Of a DNA stretch of 64,000 nt, positions 19,901-30,096 are shown piece after piece (position 1 is the first letter of the stretch; each line of letters starts with the position of its first letter). Position numbers and translations under genes: made by a program. The stretch is from Lithodes maja (lineage: Eukaryota; Arthropoda; Malacostraca; Decapoda; Lithodidae), in the NCBI GenBank assembly GCA_037953745.1, contig JBAKBP010000758.1, positions 62,001 to 126,000 on the forward strand, given 5' to 3'. The notes beneath the pieces were generated by a model that was not told where the DNA came from, did not search any database, and saw only the letters and a program-made list of their open reading frames with translations.

Positions 19901-22110
19901 GATTTCCACGTGAGGTGCAGTCAGACCAGGGGAGCAATTTTACATCCAAATTGTTCAAGCAAACCCTTCAGTTGCACGGTATATGTTCTGTAGTGTCGTC
20001 AGCCTACCATCCCGAGAGTCAGGGAGTCTTGGAGCGGTGGCACTCGACCCTGAAGAGTATGCTACGCTGTTACTGTGCAGAACATGACACTGATTGGGAT
20101 TTGGGTCTGCCGTATGTTCTGTTCGCTGCACGTGAAGTCCCAGGAGAGAGCCTGGGGTTCAGTCCAAATCAACTAGTCTTTGGCCATAATGTGAGAGGAC
20201 CTTTAAGTATGGTGAAAGAGATCTGGGAGGGCGAAGAGAAGCCGGGGTCTGTACTTAAATATATCCTTGAGAGCCAGGAGAGACTTATAGGTTGCATGGC
20301 AGCGGCAGGTAATAACTTGGTTAATGCACAGGCGGTCATGAAGCACCAGTATGACGCCAAGGTGAAGCTTCGGGAGTTTTCGGTGGGTCAGGAGGTAATG
20401 TTGCTTTTACCTTTGCCTGGACACCCCCTTTCTGCCAAGTTTATTGGGCCGTATGTGGTGGCTAAGAAACTGTCCGACCTTGATTATCTCGTTGCAACAC
20501 CTGACCGTAGAAAAAAACATCAGTTATGTCATGTTAACCTCATGAAAGAGTATGTGAGACGCCCCTCAGAGCCTCTCACTGTCCCTGTGCTGGCCTGCAG
20601 CGGCCAGGGTGGAGAAGGAGGTGGGGACAGTCATGCTGCTGAGGAGGATAGCTGGGACTGTGTCATTTCCGCGGAACAGTGGGCGGGGAATACTGAACAA
20701 GAGGCTAGGCAAGCTGTAAGTCACCTGCCTGAGCACCAGGGTGCTGCTGTCCTAGGCCTGTTCAGGTCATACCCCTCTGTTTTCGCCGAACACCCAGGTC
20801 TCACTACTCAGGTAACGCACGACGTGGACGTCGGTGATAATGTGCCCTTCAAGTCAGTGCCCTACCGTGTGCCCCCGGTAAAGTTGCCAGCTTTACGGGA
20901 GGAGTTAAAGTACATGGTTGAGAGAGGGATGATCACTGAAGGTTATGTGAAGTGGACATCACCCGTCACGTTGCAGCCAAAACCTGACGGCAAGGTGCGG
21001 TTCTGCATAGATTTTCGTAGGCTAAATGGCTTGACCACTACCAACCCTTACCCTTTGCCTCGAGTTGACGACAGCGTGGACAAGATAGGGAATGCAAAGT
21101 ACCTTACTAAAATTGATCTTGTAAAAGGCTACTGGCAAGTACCCCTGTCGGACCGAGCTAAGCAAGTTTGTGGTTTTGTGGTAGATGGCAAGACCTACCA
21201 ATGTAACGTAATGCCTTATGGGCTTAAGAACGCACCTGCCACGTTTCAGAACCTGATGAACGATATTTGTGACGAAATCCCTAACTGCACGGTCTACCTT
21301 GATGACGTGATAGTGTATGATGACAATTTTGAAAATCACCTAAGGCACTTAGAGACCCTGTTTGGGAAGTTGCACGATGCTGGGCTGGTGGTGAACCTGA
21401 GGAAGTGCGAGTTTGTAAAGGCTACTGTGCAGTATCTTGGCTTCGTGGTCGGGTTAGGCCGGGTGTGCCCCCCCCTGAGCAAGATACAGGCTATCAATAT
21501 GTTTCCCAGGCCCACCACTAAGCGCCAGGTCATGCGGTTCCTAGGTATGATAGGCTATTATAGGCGCTTCATCCGGGGATACTCTACTGTCTTAGCACCG
21601 TTAACTGATCTACTGTCGAAATCAGTGAAGTTCTGTTGGGCTGCGGAGTGTCAGAGGGCTTTCGACCTAGTCAAGCACCTGCTGTGTACACATCCGATTT
21701 TGAGAGCCCCAGACTTTTCCAGGAGTTTTCAGCTGGCGACTGATGCCAGCGGTGTGGGTGCCGGGGCAGTGTTACTGCAGACTGATTCTGAGGGCTTGGA
21801 ACACCCAGTGAGCTTCTTTTCTCGCAAGTTTAATTCGGCACAAAGGAATTACTCGACTATAGAGAAGGAGCTTATTGCTATCGTTTTGTCGCTCAAACAT
21901 TTCGAAGTTTATGTTCCAGCCTACGGCCCGGTAGTGACGATTTATACGGACCATCATCCCTTGAAATTCCTAAATCAGTTTCACAATCGGAATATGCGGT
22001 TGACCAGGTGGTCCCTAATGCTCCAAGAGTATAATCTCAACATTCAGCATATTGCCGGGAGTGAGAACGTGATAGCAGATTGTCTATCAAGGGTTGATGA
22101 TCCAGGATAG
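16966..22110 (+). CDS. Gmr1-like gypsy Gag-Pol polyprotein, intact
   Basis: 1714 codons, no stop or shift. Gag: coiled coil at about residues 168-225 with a 15-residue unit duplicated in tandem (KLQETQIQQASIERI), and a zinc knuckle CYKCQKLGHYSREC near 482. Protease: DTGAS near 569. Integrase: HHCC finger at about 857-900 (ending CATCQ), then D near 926 (VVVDLVGP), D near 986 (SDQGSNF) and E near 1021, and FIGPYVV, the GPY motif, near 1160. RT: VRFCIDFRRLN and the catalytic YLDD near 1443. RNase H: TDASG near 1592, TDHHPLKFL and a final ADCLSR. The domain order is PR-IN-RT-RH. All catalytic residues named are present. It acts in retrotransposition in cytoplasmic particles and nucleus. Start chosen as the first ATG after the LTR and primer site. 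Confidence 0.9.
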   Translation: MNSNCITSTMSNDSSFTGEDNTVQPSNQQVQQMFREGSVISGERDARAFLQTPLTEQRLQAIDCYGLRCLATVLGRDCPDSWPKKNLVACLLGDGDGAVGGVGSWGVPSKPPFHSTPELGPQPASLSTMQQEGSQGQAGLPVNTSRCGSPILCSPPPGLSPEMLFQLELAKFKLQETQIQQASIERIKLQETQIQQASIERIEVARIQANQDATRYQAEMDVEKSRVETTGRHLGGGHRVTDSLSHLIKLVPAFDETAVTEFFARFEKKCREYDWPEVKWAALVSSRLVGKGLKAYDALSLDESVVYGLVKEAVLRAYELQPETYRLKFRGVNKKSDVSFMEHARDLTDACNNWFRSEHAESAEEIKQLFYLEQFYKCTGTDLTLNIKEKCPKTVEEAAKMADLRLSLIRGCGAAQRAESGQKGRYTPPTRVFDNNKSYDTHNHTKCIAPNNTYKHKPLPFTKGQAPSSPAQGKKPIGDVKCYKCQKLGHYSRECPSNTPAKPVSLVHSIGVSLKAAATARGRLSAAEAHAVKKRTEGSTPVRDTFCNHRGHGFVSWGSELRRVDLLRDTGASQTLLRNFTGKPINAARVVVVQGINATRSYPLVRLELRVGEVCRELDVGIVECLPVEGVDLLLGNDFAVPTSGTPPLVVAERAADVDGENREWVGRCQQDKMACVVTRSRSAAPAQPSTQPRGQWRKDQEKVAKGRKRDIDSAALLGDSVLGPIINTGVDSGPDMVCNKAELGKTSREARAVARATKAVEPTSRGNVLLQNHLDALTPRDISEQQLQDASLARYSNGAIELEEDGDAKPGDFFRLNRILYRRFLDPKSKWEGGARVVDQVVVPNKYRESLLCLAHDVPVAGHLGVTKTLAALGRFFWWPGVKADVCAWVAGCATCQTTGKPNQTIPKAPLFPIPVTGPPFSKVVVDLVGPFPPTSSGNKFLLTIMDVATRYPDAYPMRNGSAKAVVKNLLLFCSRYGFPREVQSDQGSNFTSKLFKQTLQLHGICSVVSSAYHPESQGVLERWHSTLKSMLRCYCAEHDTDWDLGLPYVLFAAREVPGESLGFSPNQLVFGHNVRGPLSMVKEIWEGEEKPGSVLKYILESQERLIGCMAAAGNNLVNAQAVMKHQYDAKVKLREFSVGQEVMLLLPLPGHPLSAKFIGPYVVAKKLSDLDYLVATPDRRKKHQLCHVNLMKEYVRRPSEPLTVPVLACSGQGGEGGGDSHAAEEDSWDCVISAEQWAGNTEQEARQAVSHLPEHQGAAVLGLFRSYPSVFAEHPGLTTQVTHDVDVGDNVPFKSVPYRVPPVKLPALREELKYMVERGMITEGYVKWTSPVTLQPKPDGKVRFCIDFRRLNGLTTTNPYPLPRVDDSVDKIGNAKYLTKIDLVKGYWQVPLSDRAKQVCGFVVDGKTYQCNVMPYGLKNAPATFQNLMNDICDEIPNCTVYLDDVIVYDDNFENHLRHLETLFGKLHDAGLVVNLRKCEFVKATVQYLGFVVGLGRVCPPLSKIQAINMFPRPTTKRQVMRFLGMIGYYRRFIRGYSTVLAPLTDLLSKSVKFCWAAECQRAFDLVKHLLCTHPILRAPDFSRSFQLATDASGVGAGAVLLQTDSEGLEHPVSFFSRKFNSAQRNYSTIEKELIAIVLSLKHFEVYVPAYGPVVTIYTDHHPLKFLNQFHNRNMRLTRWSLMLQEYNLNIQHIAGSENVIADCLSRVDDPG

Positions 22111-22379
22111 TCGTGCACGGTGTGTGGGTTGAGCAGGAGTAAAATTAGGCTATCATAACGCCGTCCAAAAAGATTATAAAACAATAAAATAAACGAGAAT
22201 TTTTTTTTAGTTTTGTAAGTCTTTATTGTTGTAGCATGATGCATGCGATATTGTGTTTTATGTACAATTCACACTTCAGTTGTTGTGCACCTTTTGCAAT
22301 TAGTGGCAGCTAAGGGTAGCAGGTCGGTTGGTTGCCTGTCAGATTTTGATAATGCTTCTAAGGTCGATTATCTAAAATC

Positions 22380-22389
22380 TTGGGGGGGC
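22380..22389 (+). promoter_or_regulatory. Gypsy polypurine tract
   Basis: CTTGGGGGGGC directly precedes the TGTGACGC start of the 3' LTR, the normal site of plus-strand priming. Confidence 0.7.
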
Positions 22390-24191
22390 TGTGACGCCCA
22401 GTGCGTGGCAACGCAACCTGATTGTACTCCTTGGTACTCCACTGTACCGTCACGGTGCGTGTACCGTGTTGGCTGCTTATATTGAGTGTGACAACGTATA
22501 ACTATGTTCTTTGTATCTCTGCAAAGGTCTCGTCATTTGCTAACCAGTGGTGGGTTTTGTTTTAAGCCATGTCGAGACCTTCCATTTAATATGTAGTATC
22601 AATAGAGAAGTTGATAGATGAGATAATGGGAATTCAGAGAGAGAGAGTGAGTTAGACTTCAGAGTGAGAGGGTAGCGGTGCGCCACGCTGCCGGGGGGGT
22701 GGTTGCCAGACGTATGGACCGGTTGGCAGCCCTGCGCTTATAGCTAGGTGCGACAGGGTTGGTAGTACATTGCCGCCTGCCTATGCTGCTTGGGCTGCCC
22801 ATGTTGTCGTACAGCACATTGCCTGGAGGCTCGCTGTGTGCTCTATGACCAGGTTGCCTAGAACCTTTGAGATTCTAACATCCCTTGCCCTCTCTCCCAA
22901 TTTCTCACGGTTGCACTCTTTCTCTCTGACGACATTACTCTCATTTCATTCTTCTCTCTATTTAAATGCATACCCTTCCCTTGAGGTCCTAAAGGAGTTT
23001 CAGCACTCACCTCTCGTATTACTCTTAGGACAAGCATATATTTACATGTATTAGATTTAAGGGGTTAATGTGAACAGCGATCTTCTTGGTGAGGATAGTT
23101 GGTGAACGTTCTACATGTTCACGAGTTATATGCCCAGCTCATCATCCAATTTGTGACTAGACTAGTGCCATGTGTAAGAGCCCGACCATGCCCAGGAGTT
23201 GTCTGTAGAGGGGCGAGGACTTAGCCTTGATTTGCCTACCGAGCCAGGAGCGACTGTAGTACCAGAGACTACAGCTCGCTCGTAGTGCCGGTATAGTAGA
23301 GTAACGTAATTTATCTGTCCTTGTGTTCTCTGCAGTCTTTTCCTGGGTTCTCGCTTTCGGTGCTGGGACTCGTTGTTCCTGTGACTTGGCCTGCTAGCTA
23401 GAACACATGGGGATGATGAGTGGGTTATATCTTTATTTTACTATGCATTGCAGCTCTCTTTAAGTTTATGTATGTAACACTTTACAATACACATTACTCA
23501 CACACAAGACAACACTATTAATACTTTCATGTATCAATTAACTGCACTGTCGTTTTGCTGCTGTTTCCGGAGTTCTATTGCGTAGGGCGCATACGGACTC
23601 AGAGGGGAGACAGAGTGAGAGAAGCGAAGTAGCCTATGCGGTAGTAGGCTACCGGCGCAGTACTGTTGCCTGCAACCTTTTAGTTATTCCAAGTATAGAT
23701 TCATTCTTATAATAAGTGACTACTATTTATGTTCCTTCCATGTGTATTATTAGGTATCTACTGGATCATGAACATCTTGTATGCTACATGCTAGTGCATG
23801 TTAGTAGGGGACAGTTATTCTAGTGCACGCGCTTTCAAGTAGGCGTGTACATTTGTCATTTAGCATTTCACTGTCATACCTTTAGCCTGCTTCTATTCTA
23901 CATTATTAGAGGCTTAATATTAACGTAGTTTCTTGAGTATTGCATTTCTTTAGTAATAACGTAACCTATAAATGTCTGAGGGAGTTTAGCCTCATAGCCT
24001 ACCCCTGTTGTACACTTTCGCCGAGTTAAGGTACCTCGTTACCATAGACGATAACTCTGTAGGGCGTTGGTGCTTTTGTTGTCTGGAGCATATAGTATTT
24101 GGGACTGGAATCGAGCGTGTCGTTGTCACATAAGCCATTTCTGTCCTACGATCAAGAATCCCGAATATGTATTGCCGATCCAGCCGTAACA
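22390..24191 (+). repeat. Gypsy 3' LTR, complete, 1802 bp
   Basis: Starts TGTGACGC and ends CCGTAACA. It is long for a gypsy LTR. It is uninterrupted and serves as the reference for the split 5' LTR. A TTTAAATGC near 22962 could hold promoter elements, but none is proven. Confidence 0.9.
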
Positions 24192-24704
24192 CAAGAAATA
24201 GGGTGGTCAGTATGGAAGTGAAGAAGTCCTTGCATGACAGTGTGGTAATCCCGACACTGACTTACGGAAGCGAAGCATGGACGTTGGTTGAGAGACTCAG
24301 ACCAAGAGTGAGAGCAGTGGAAATGAATTACTTAAGGAGTGCGTGCGGAATTACATGGAGGGATAGACAGACTAATGAGGAAGTAAGAAGGAGGTGTGGT
24401 GTGGAGGTAGATGTGCTGGAAAGTGTGAAAAGGAACAACTTGAGATGGTTCGGCCATATGGAACGTATGGAAAGCGAGAGAATGACTAAGAGGGTGTACG
24501 AGAGCGAGGTGGAGGGACAGAGGGGGAGAGGTAGACCGAATATGAGGTGGAAGGATGGAGTGAGGAACTACATGAATGAAGGCGGTGCTGGTTGGGGGGA
24601 GGGGCGTCGACTGACTGGGGACAGAGGTGCATGGGGGCGGTTCGTTCGTGGCCACCCCTTCGGGGATCACGGCGTCAGGCAATAGATAGATAGATAGATA
24701 GATA
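24192..24704 (+). pseudogene. 3' end of a second RTE-clade LINE family
   Basis: It follows the LTR directly. The reading frame to 24685 carries LTYGSEAWTL, LRWFGHMERMESERM and RGRPNMRWKDGVRN, the RTE C-terminal signature, but it is clearly a different family from the one at 53 kb. After the stop come seven GATA units, the tail. Endonuclease and RT are absent. The same 3' end (GCGTC.GGCAATAGATAGA) recurs on the minus strand near 47335-47365. Confidence 0.8.
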
Positions 24705-24719
24705 GAACAAAATCTAAAG

Positions 24720-26450
24720 ACTATTCTTCTACGAGAGTGTTGGTACATTTTTTTTTTTATATTTTCGCATATATCTAAACAAAAATCATACTCTTTACCT
24801 ACTTCTAAATATCATATCATTGAACAACAGATCTGATAAGCACAATTTTCTAGGCGTAATTCACGGTCGTTAGTTAGTTAGTTAGTTTTGTTTTTGCTAT
24901 GACCAGTTTCACCCAAGAAATATTATTCATTTTCGGGATCCTGAGTGATGTTGCTTTTATTGCTGAGCAATATCTTTGTTTGAAACTGACAACATCTGGA
25001 TGTCTTATACAACCAAATAATAATATGTAAATAATGCGATGACAGGGTTGCAAGAAGACAAGTTACCAACCCCATCAGATGTCCTCACAAACCACGAAGA
25101 GACAACACACACCAGAGCCAGGCTCGCCAACATCAAGGAGAGAAAAAGAGCAAAGCGAAGGGCACAGACGCGAACAGAAAAAGAAACAACACAGTCTATC
25201 ATCGAAAATCAACGCCCTCTATGGTGTAAAGAAACAGAGCAGTCTACCAGCATAAATCAACGCCATCTACCGAGACCTACGAGAACTGCAGGACCTCTAC
25301 CGGACCAATCACCTGGGCTCCTTCCGGACCAATCACCTGGGTCTCATCCGAGCCAATCACAAGGTCCGAGATACTAGACAAAGGCGTATACAATGAAAGA
25401 ACCGGATCTGAATTACAATGAAAAAGAGTTTATCTTAATTTCTCATCAAGATCCGATGTTCTATTTCAACAGTTGTGACCAGAATAACCAAATATATAGT
25501 GCAGAAAATCACACATCAATAATAACAGATCAACAGAGAGTAAGGAAAGCTTTGCATACAACCTGAATAATAGAGGAAAATAACAATTAATGCAAAACAA
25601 TTATCCTGCAACCATGCAAGCTTCCTAAAATATGAGTTTAGTATTAAGAAATAAAGAATAAATATCCATGTATTCCTATGTCAATTATATTTTTAAGGCA
25701 ATTATTAACTTCACAATAATTAAAAGATCAAAATCCACATGTCCCTACTATTCCGAAATGAATTAATCAAGACGCAAATTATCATCTGAATATTACCTGA
25801 CCGAAATATATGATAGGTAAGCAAACACGAGGCAATATCTTCTACTAGCTCCAGGGCGATCGGAAGTATATACACCCATGTTTGCGGGAAGCAGGGCGGT
25901 GTGTTAGAGGAACTAGAAGTGACATTCTCTAGCTGTGTGTGAGAGCGGCAGTTCCCTCTGGTGCCAAACAGAAGGAAGAGCTAGAGTCTTACGTCGACCA
26001 AATTCCCTCTCTTGGATCTTCTCCTCATCACCCCCTAACATAAGTGTCTCTGTGTTTATTGAGTTTTGGGAATTATGGTGAAGGTATATAAGATATGTTA
26101 GTGTTCAATATAACGTTATCCTAGAGGCCAATTCTGGACTCTCCTTGCCCCAATTTGTCTCTCGCATTATGAGAACAGAGTTAGATAATAAACAAAATAT
26201 AATCGTCTCATGGAAACCAGAATATGATTAAAAATACGTAATGGTGGTGAAAGGGTTAAAGGGGGATGGGTAATTTTTGGGTCGATTTGTTCATTTATTT
26301 ATGATTATTTTAGTTACCTCCCTAGACCTAGGATCCCCCTTCAAGATATATTTTTACATTTTTCGGTAGATATTTATTTTCAACAATTTATTCAGTTTGT
26401 TAGTTGGTTATTGCATCAAGTATAGGAATGATAGTTGGTAGTGGAGTGAT
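24720..26450. other. AT-rich intergenic region, no gene recognised
   Basis: Nothing with a recognisable domain. A reading frame at 25039-25377 is rich in basic residues and ends in short Pro/Ser repeats; it has no recognised homology. A half copy of the P1-like family (TTAAAGGGGGATGGG, then TTTTTCGGTAGA) lies at about 26255-26375. Confidence 0.6.
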
Positions 26451-26497
26451 GTATTATGTTCTCCTCCTCTCAGGGTGAAAAGACTCCGGACTAAACT

Positions 26498-26826
26498 GAT
26501 GCCGCCCCTGAAACCCCGTTGTCACCCTGAAGAAGCTCTGGTAGTGAAGCATTGTGATAGCTTGGCCTCCTACCAAGACACTCCAGACGTCAATGATGCC
26601 GCCCCTGAAGCTCATCATCTGGAAGAAGCTCTGGTAGTGAAGCATTGTGAAAGCTTGGCCTCCTACTAAGACACTCCAGATGTCAATGATGCGGCCCCTG
26701 AATCTCATCATCTGGAAGAAGCTCTGGTAGTGAAGCATTGTGATAGCTTGGCCTCCTACTAAGACACTCCAGACGTCAATGATGCCGCCCCTGAAGCCCG
26801 ATATCACCCTGAAGAAGCTCTGCACC
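26498..26826 (+). repeat. 93-bp tandem array, about 3.5 units
   Basis: Unit starts (CAATGATGC) fall at 26591, 26684 and 26777, exactly 93 bases (31 codons) apart, with a partial first unit from about 26498. Each unit carries ATGCCGCCCCTGAA and GAAGAAGCTCTGG. The last unit runs into the LRR-like reading frame and supplies its start codon. Confidence 0.85.
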
Positions 26827-28781
26827 TCAACAGTTGCTGAGCATCTCTTCAGTGTCTTCTTATCTTGGAGTAGATCACAAGACCTCACTAAGTTGGCCGG
26901 CAATGTTGTTCAGAGAGAGATTGTTGGATCTACAATGGACTACAGTGATTGTTACCTTACTGAAAATGAAATGGATAGTGAAGGCCAGAGTTCTCAAAAC
27001 ATTACTATAAGTGAATGTTTCCTTGATCTTTTAACAAATGGTAAATCTGGTTTTGAAGATAGTAAATCTCTCGGTGAAAGTGAAAGCAGCAATACTGGAA
27101 GTGAGAACAAAGACAGGGAATGGAAGCACACAATGAGGTCGCTACATATACCTGCTTTATCTGACGTTTCAAGTGAGCATCAAACTGTTGGTGATCTACC
27201 ACTGGTGGTTGCTAGTCAAGTGAAGGAGTTTCTCAGTGGCTGCTTAATTCCTAGTCTCATTGAAGACATTTTGGCAACTCAGATAAATGTGACTGCCCAG
27301 AAATTAGAAATCTCAAGATCTACAAGAAACATTAGTATACAGGAAAAATACTTGCAATTCATTAACTCTTTAAGTTTCTTGCTAAAAGTTAGTCTTTCAA
27401 GTTTATTAATCAAAGGTGTGGAATCTTTGAACTTGTCGAGTGTTTCACATAGTTTGTTGAGATGGCAATCCTTCTGTATGACAGTCTTGGTTTATATGAA
27501 AAATAACTTTGACATCTTCAGTAATGTACTTGACCCCACACTACCTGGGCTTAGAACACTAAAGTATATCCATCTTCCTCACTTTGTACAACATGATTTT
27601 GTTCGCAAGATAGGATTCTTGTTTCCCAACTTGGAGATTCTAATTCTTCGTTGTTGTTCTGATATAAGTAAACCCTCTACAAATTCTTGTCAGAATAAGT
27701 GGGCAAAAGAAGAATCAGTTGTCACTGATCTTGATGCCTTGTTCGGGTATGGCAGAACCTTTAAATCTCCGGACAATGTAGAGTTCAAGTTACGAGGGTG
27801 TAAGAACCTAGTCAGCCTTGCATCCCTTGGGGCCTCTGTATAGAAGACTTAGTTGATATCTGTCACTAAAATGTTGTTGTATATGTCTGACCTGAAGCAT
27901 TATGTTGGCCCACCTGTGGAGCCTCTATACCAGCTTGTCAAACACTTTCATAACTGCTCCCTTCAAGTTAGTAATCTGAAAAAATTCCTGCTTGAAGAGT
28001 ATCATGTTTCCATAGTTTTCTCTTCTGATTGTACGGACGGTAGATCTTTGACTTTGAGTGACATGGAGAGAGATTCTGTTGAAGATTTGCTCAAGTTAGC
28101 TTTATATCCAAAAGTGAAGGACCTTTTGATTATTGCTGATGTTATTATAGAACTAGAATTTCTGGAGATGTTTCCAGGTGCTGAAACCATCATGATCTAT
28201 GCTGAGGATGAAATTCCAACAAAATACTTAAAAACTTGACTTCATTGTACATAACTTTTGGAGACATGAAAGAACTTTTCAGTATTCTCTGCCACACCTG
28301 TCCAAGCTTAGAAACCTTGATAATCATGTTCCCCATCTTAGACTTGAGAGCTTGTGATGCTGAAAGAGAACAAATCACACTTCCCCTCCTGCGAACACTT
28401 GGGCTCATACATGGAGTAGGCAATTCGCTCCCCACCATCCTTAGTTACTGTCCGGCCCTCTCGTATTTTGAATTTTCCACGGCAAGTGCTTATAGCGAAG
28501 TGGACCATTCCTGGGAACAGCACGTGGATGGACTAGACACGGCTACATTTGACAAGACCTTACCCTACCTTAGCAAGTTTGTTTACAGCGTTTTGTTTAT
28601 GGGTAGGGCTGACTGTTCCCAAACCCTGACTGTAAACTTCCTCAATGCTCTGATCTCTCTGTATCCGGACCTGAAATATGTCGGGTACTTAGAAGCGTGG
28701 GATATAAGGAAGGAAGAATTTGAAGCCTTGCAAGACGAGATAAAGACGAATAACTGGGATCTTGAACTCGCATGGAAGTGA
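26779..28781 (+). pseudogene. LRR-like host gene copy, broken
   Basis: About 660 codons without introns. The likely start ATG (26779 or 26782) lies in the last 93-bp unit. The first open part runs to 27840 and is leucine-rich, with repeats such as LRTLKYIHLPHF and FPNLEILILRCC near its end. Two stops (TAG at 27841 and 27850) in the same frame are followed by a further open stretch to 28239. A single-base loss in an A run near 28230 shifts to the frame at 28236-28781, with HTCPSLETLIIMF and PDLKYVGYLEAW. The Leu spacing suggests a solenoid of LRR or F-box/LRR type, but no family was recognised. Lack of introns could mean retrocopy, though no poly(A) tail is seen. Confidence 0.6.
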
Positions 28782-29261
28782 GAGACAGGAAAAATTGAAC
28801 CCTTTGAGGATCATGATGCATTATAGCAATTTCTTCTGGACATTTTTATACAGCTTAGGAAGGATTGGTGGGCATTAAATGGGTAATGATATCTCCGTTA
28901 ACCCGCTGACTTCCATATACCCTTCATAATATTAATAATTTAAAATGTAAAACACTTGCAAACAAAGTCAAACCAAAACTGGGACAAAGACAATATAAAG
29001 TCAAAACAACACATCAAAATTGCTACGTGGAAACAACGCTTACTAAAATAAAATTTATGAAATGAAAGAACACAATCCACCACATATGGTGTACACTACT
29101 ACATGAGCAAGTTAATCTGGTTCCCAAGCAAACTAATTGCACACATAACAAGGCACTATCGTCACGTTCAGGGAATTAGTCAATCTAATAACAGCCAGAA
29201 TAAACTGTCAAAACGGGTCATGATCTTCAAGGGGTTAAAGCCTTACAAGAAGATATACAGA
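28782..29261. other. Non-coding stretch with P5-like repeat scraps
   Basis: It contains fragments such as CTCCGTTAACCCGCTGACTT that recur near 30160, 36740 and 46110 (the same repeat family). No gene is recognised. Confidence 0.5.
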
Positions 29262-29265
29262 TTAA

Positions 29266-29744
29266 CCCTTAACTGTCGGCGTGCAACTTATGTCGTGTGA
29301 AATAAATTTGGACTATGTGGCGGTTCACAACTTATGTCGAGCGCCATTTTCACCACGTAATGTTGCTGAGAGAGAGAGCTGAGCGGTGTGAGGAGCATAG
29401 CAACTCTATGACCATCCCCCACCACCGCAGTGGACCAACTGAACTGTATTCTAACTTCCTCCCCCTCTTCTCACTTGCTACACAGGGAATTATGTAGGGA
29501 AATTACCTAATTACAGGGTTTTTGCACTCGTGTTGCACGATCGTTGCAAGAGAACTAGTTGTCGTACAAGGATGGTTTGGGTGTCATTGGAAAGCTCTGT
29601 TTACGCCCTTTCAGGGATAGATACTTGTTTTACGCTCTAGGTCTTATTTAGGCATGAAAATGATCACGTAAACAACCCTATTTAGGGTAAAAAAAAACGC
29701 TGGGCGCTACGGTCAAATAGACCACCTAGCTTGCTAAATAAGGG
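29266..29744. mobile_element. TTAA-flanked element (P6), 479 bp
   Basis: TTAA lies at 29262-29265 and 29745-29748. The termini CCCTTAACTG and CTAAATAAGGG share an inverted CCCTTA. The element abuts the next one and shares its TTAA. No ORF with a recognised domain. Confidence 0.6.
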
Positions 29745-29748
29745 TTAA

Positions 29749-30057
29749 GGGGAAGTATGTTCTTTTTTACCCCTTCTTTATGTATAGCCCCATTAGTTTT
29801 TAAATTTCGCCCATTTCTTTGTAAATATTAAGACATTTTGTGCCATTTAGGTTACAATTTTTTCCTGGCGAGCGTTAGTGGTGTCATTTTAAGAGAAATC
29901 GGCCTTCGGCCGGAACATTTTTCTACCGAAAATGTACAAATATATCTTGAAGGGAGGTCTAGGGGGTGTATTTCTAAGCTTGATGAAGGTCTAGCGAGGA
30001 AACTAAGAAATATAGAAATTCTTGAATTAATAGCCCCAAAAACCGGCCACTATCCCC
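29749..30057. mobile_element. Diverged P1-like foldback element
   Basis: TTAA lies at 29745-29748 and 30058-30061. The ends are GGGGAAGTATG and CACTATCCCC. The middle keeps the P1 core (TTTCCTGGCGAGCG, ATCGGCCTTCGGCCGG, TTTTCTACCGAAAATGTAC), but the arms have diverged. Confidence 0.65.
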
Positions 30058-30096
30058 TTAAACATTTTGATGATTTTGACGCCATTTGAGTTTATT

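Larger units (their letters stand above)
9378..24191 (+). mobile_element. Gmr1-like Ty3/gypsy LTR retrotransposon
   Basis: The element is bounded by long terminal repeats starting TGTGACGC and ending CCGTAACA, and has one intact gag-pol ORF at 16966-22110. Pol order is protease, integrase, reverse transcriptase, RNase H. Integrase before RT is the Ty1/copia order, but RT and the integrase GPY motif are gypsy-like. That combination defines the Gmr1 group, first described in deuterostomes. The 5' LTR is split by a CR1 LINE. The five bases outside the two LTRs (GCAGA and CAAGA) do not match, so no target duplication is seen. Confidence 0.85.

Noticed and set aside
25039..25377. Basic, Pro/Ser-rich 112-codon frame
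   Set aside because: No recognised homology, low complexity at the end; not supportable as a gene.
26454..26903. 149-codon minus-strand frame
   Set aside because: It is a translation of the 93-bp tandem array on the wrong strand.
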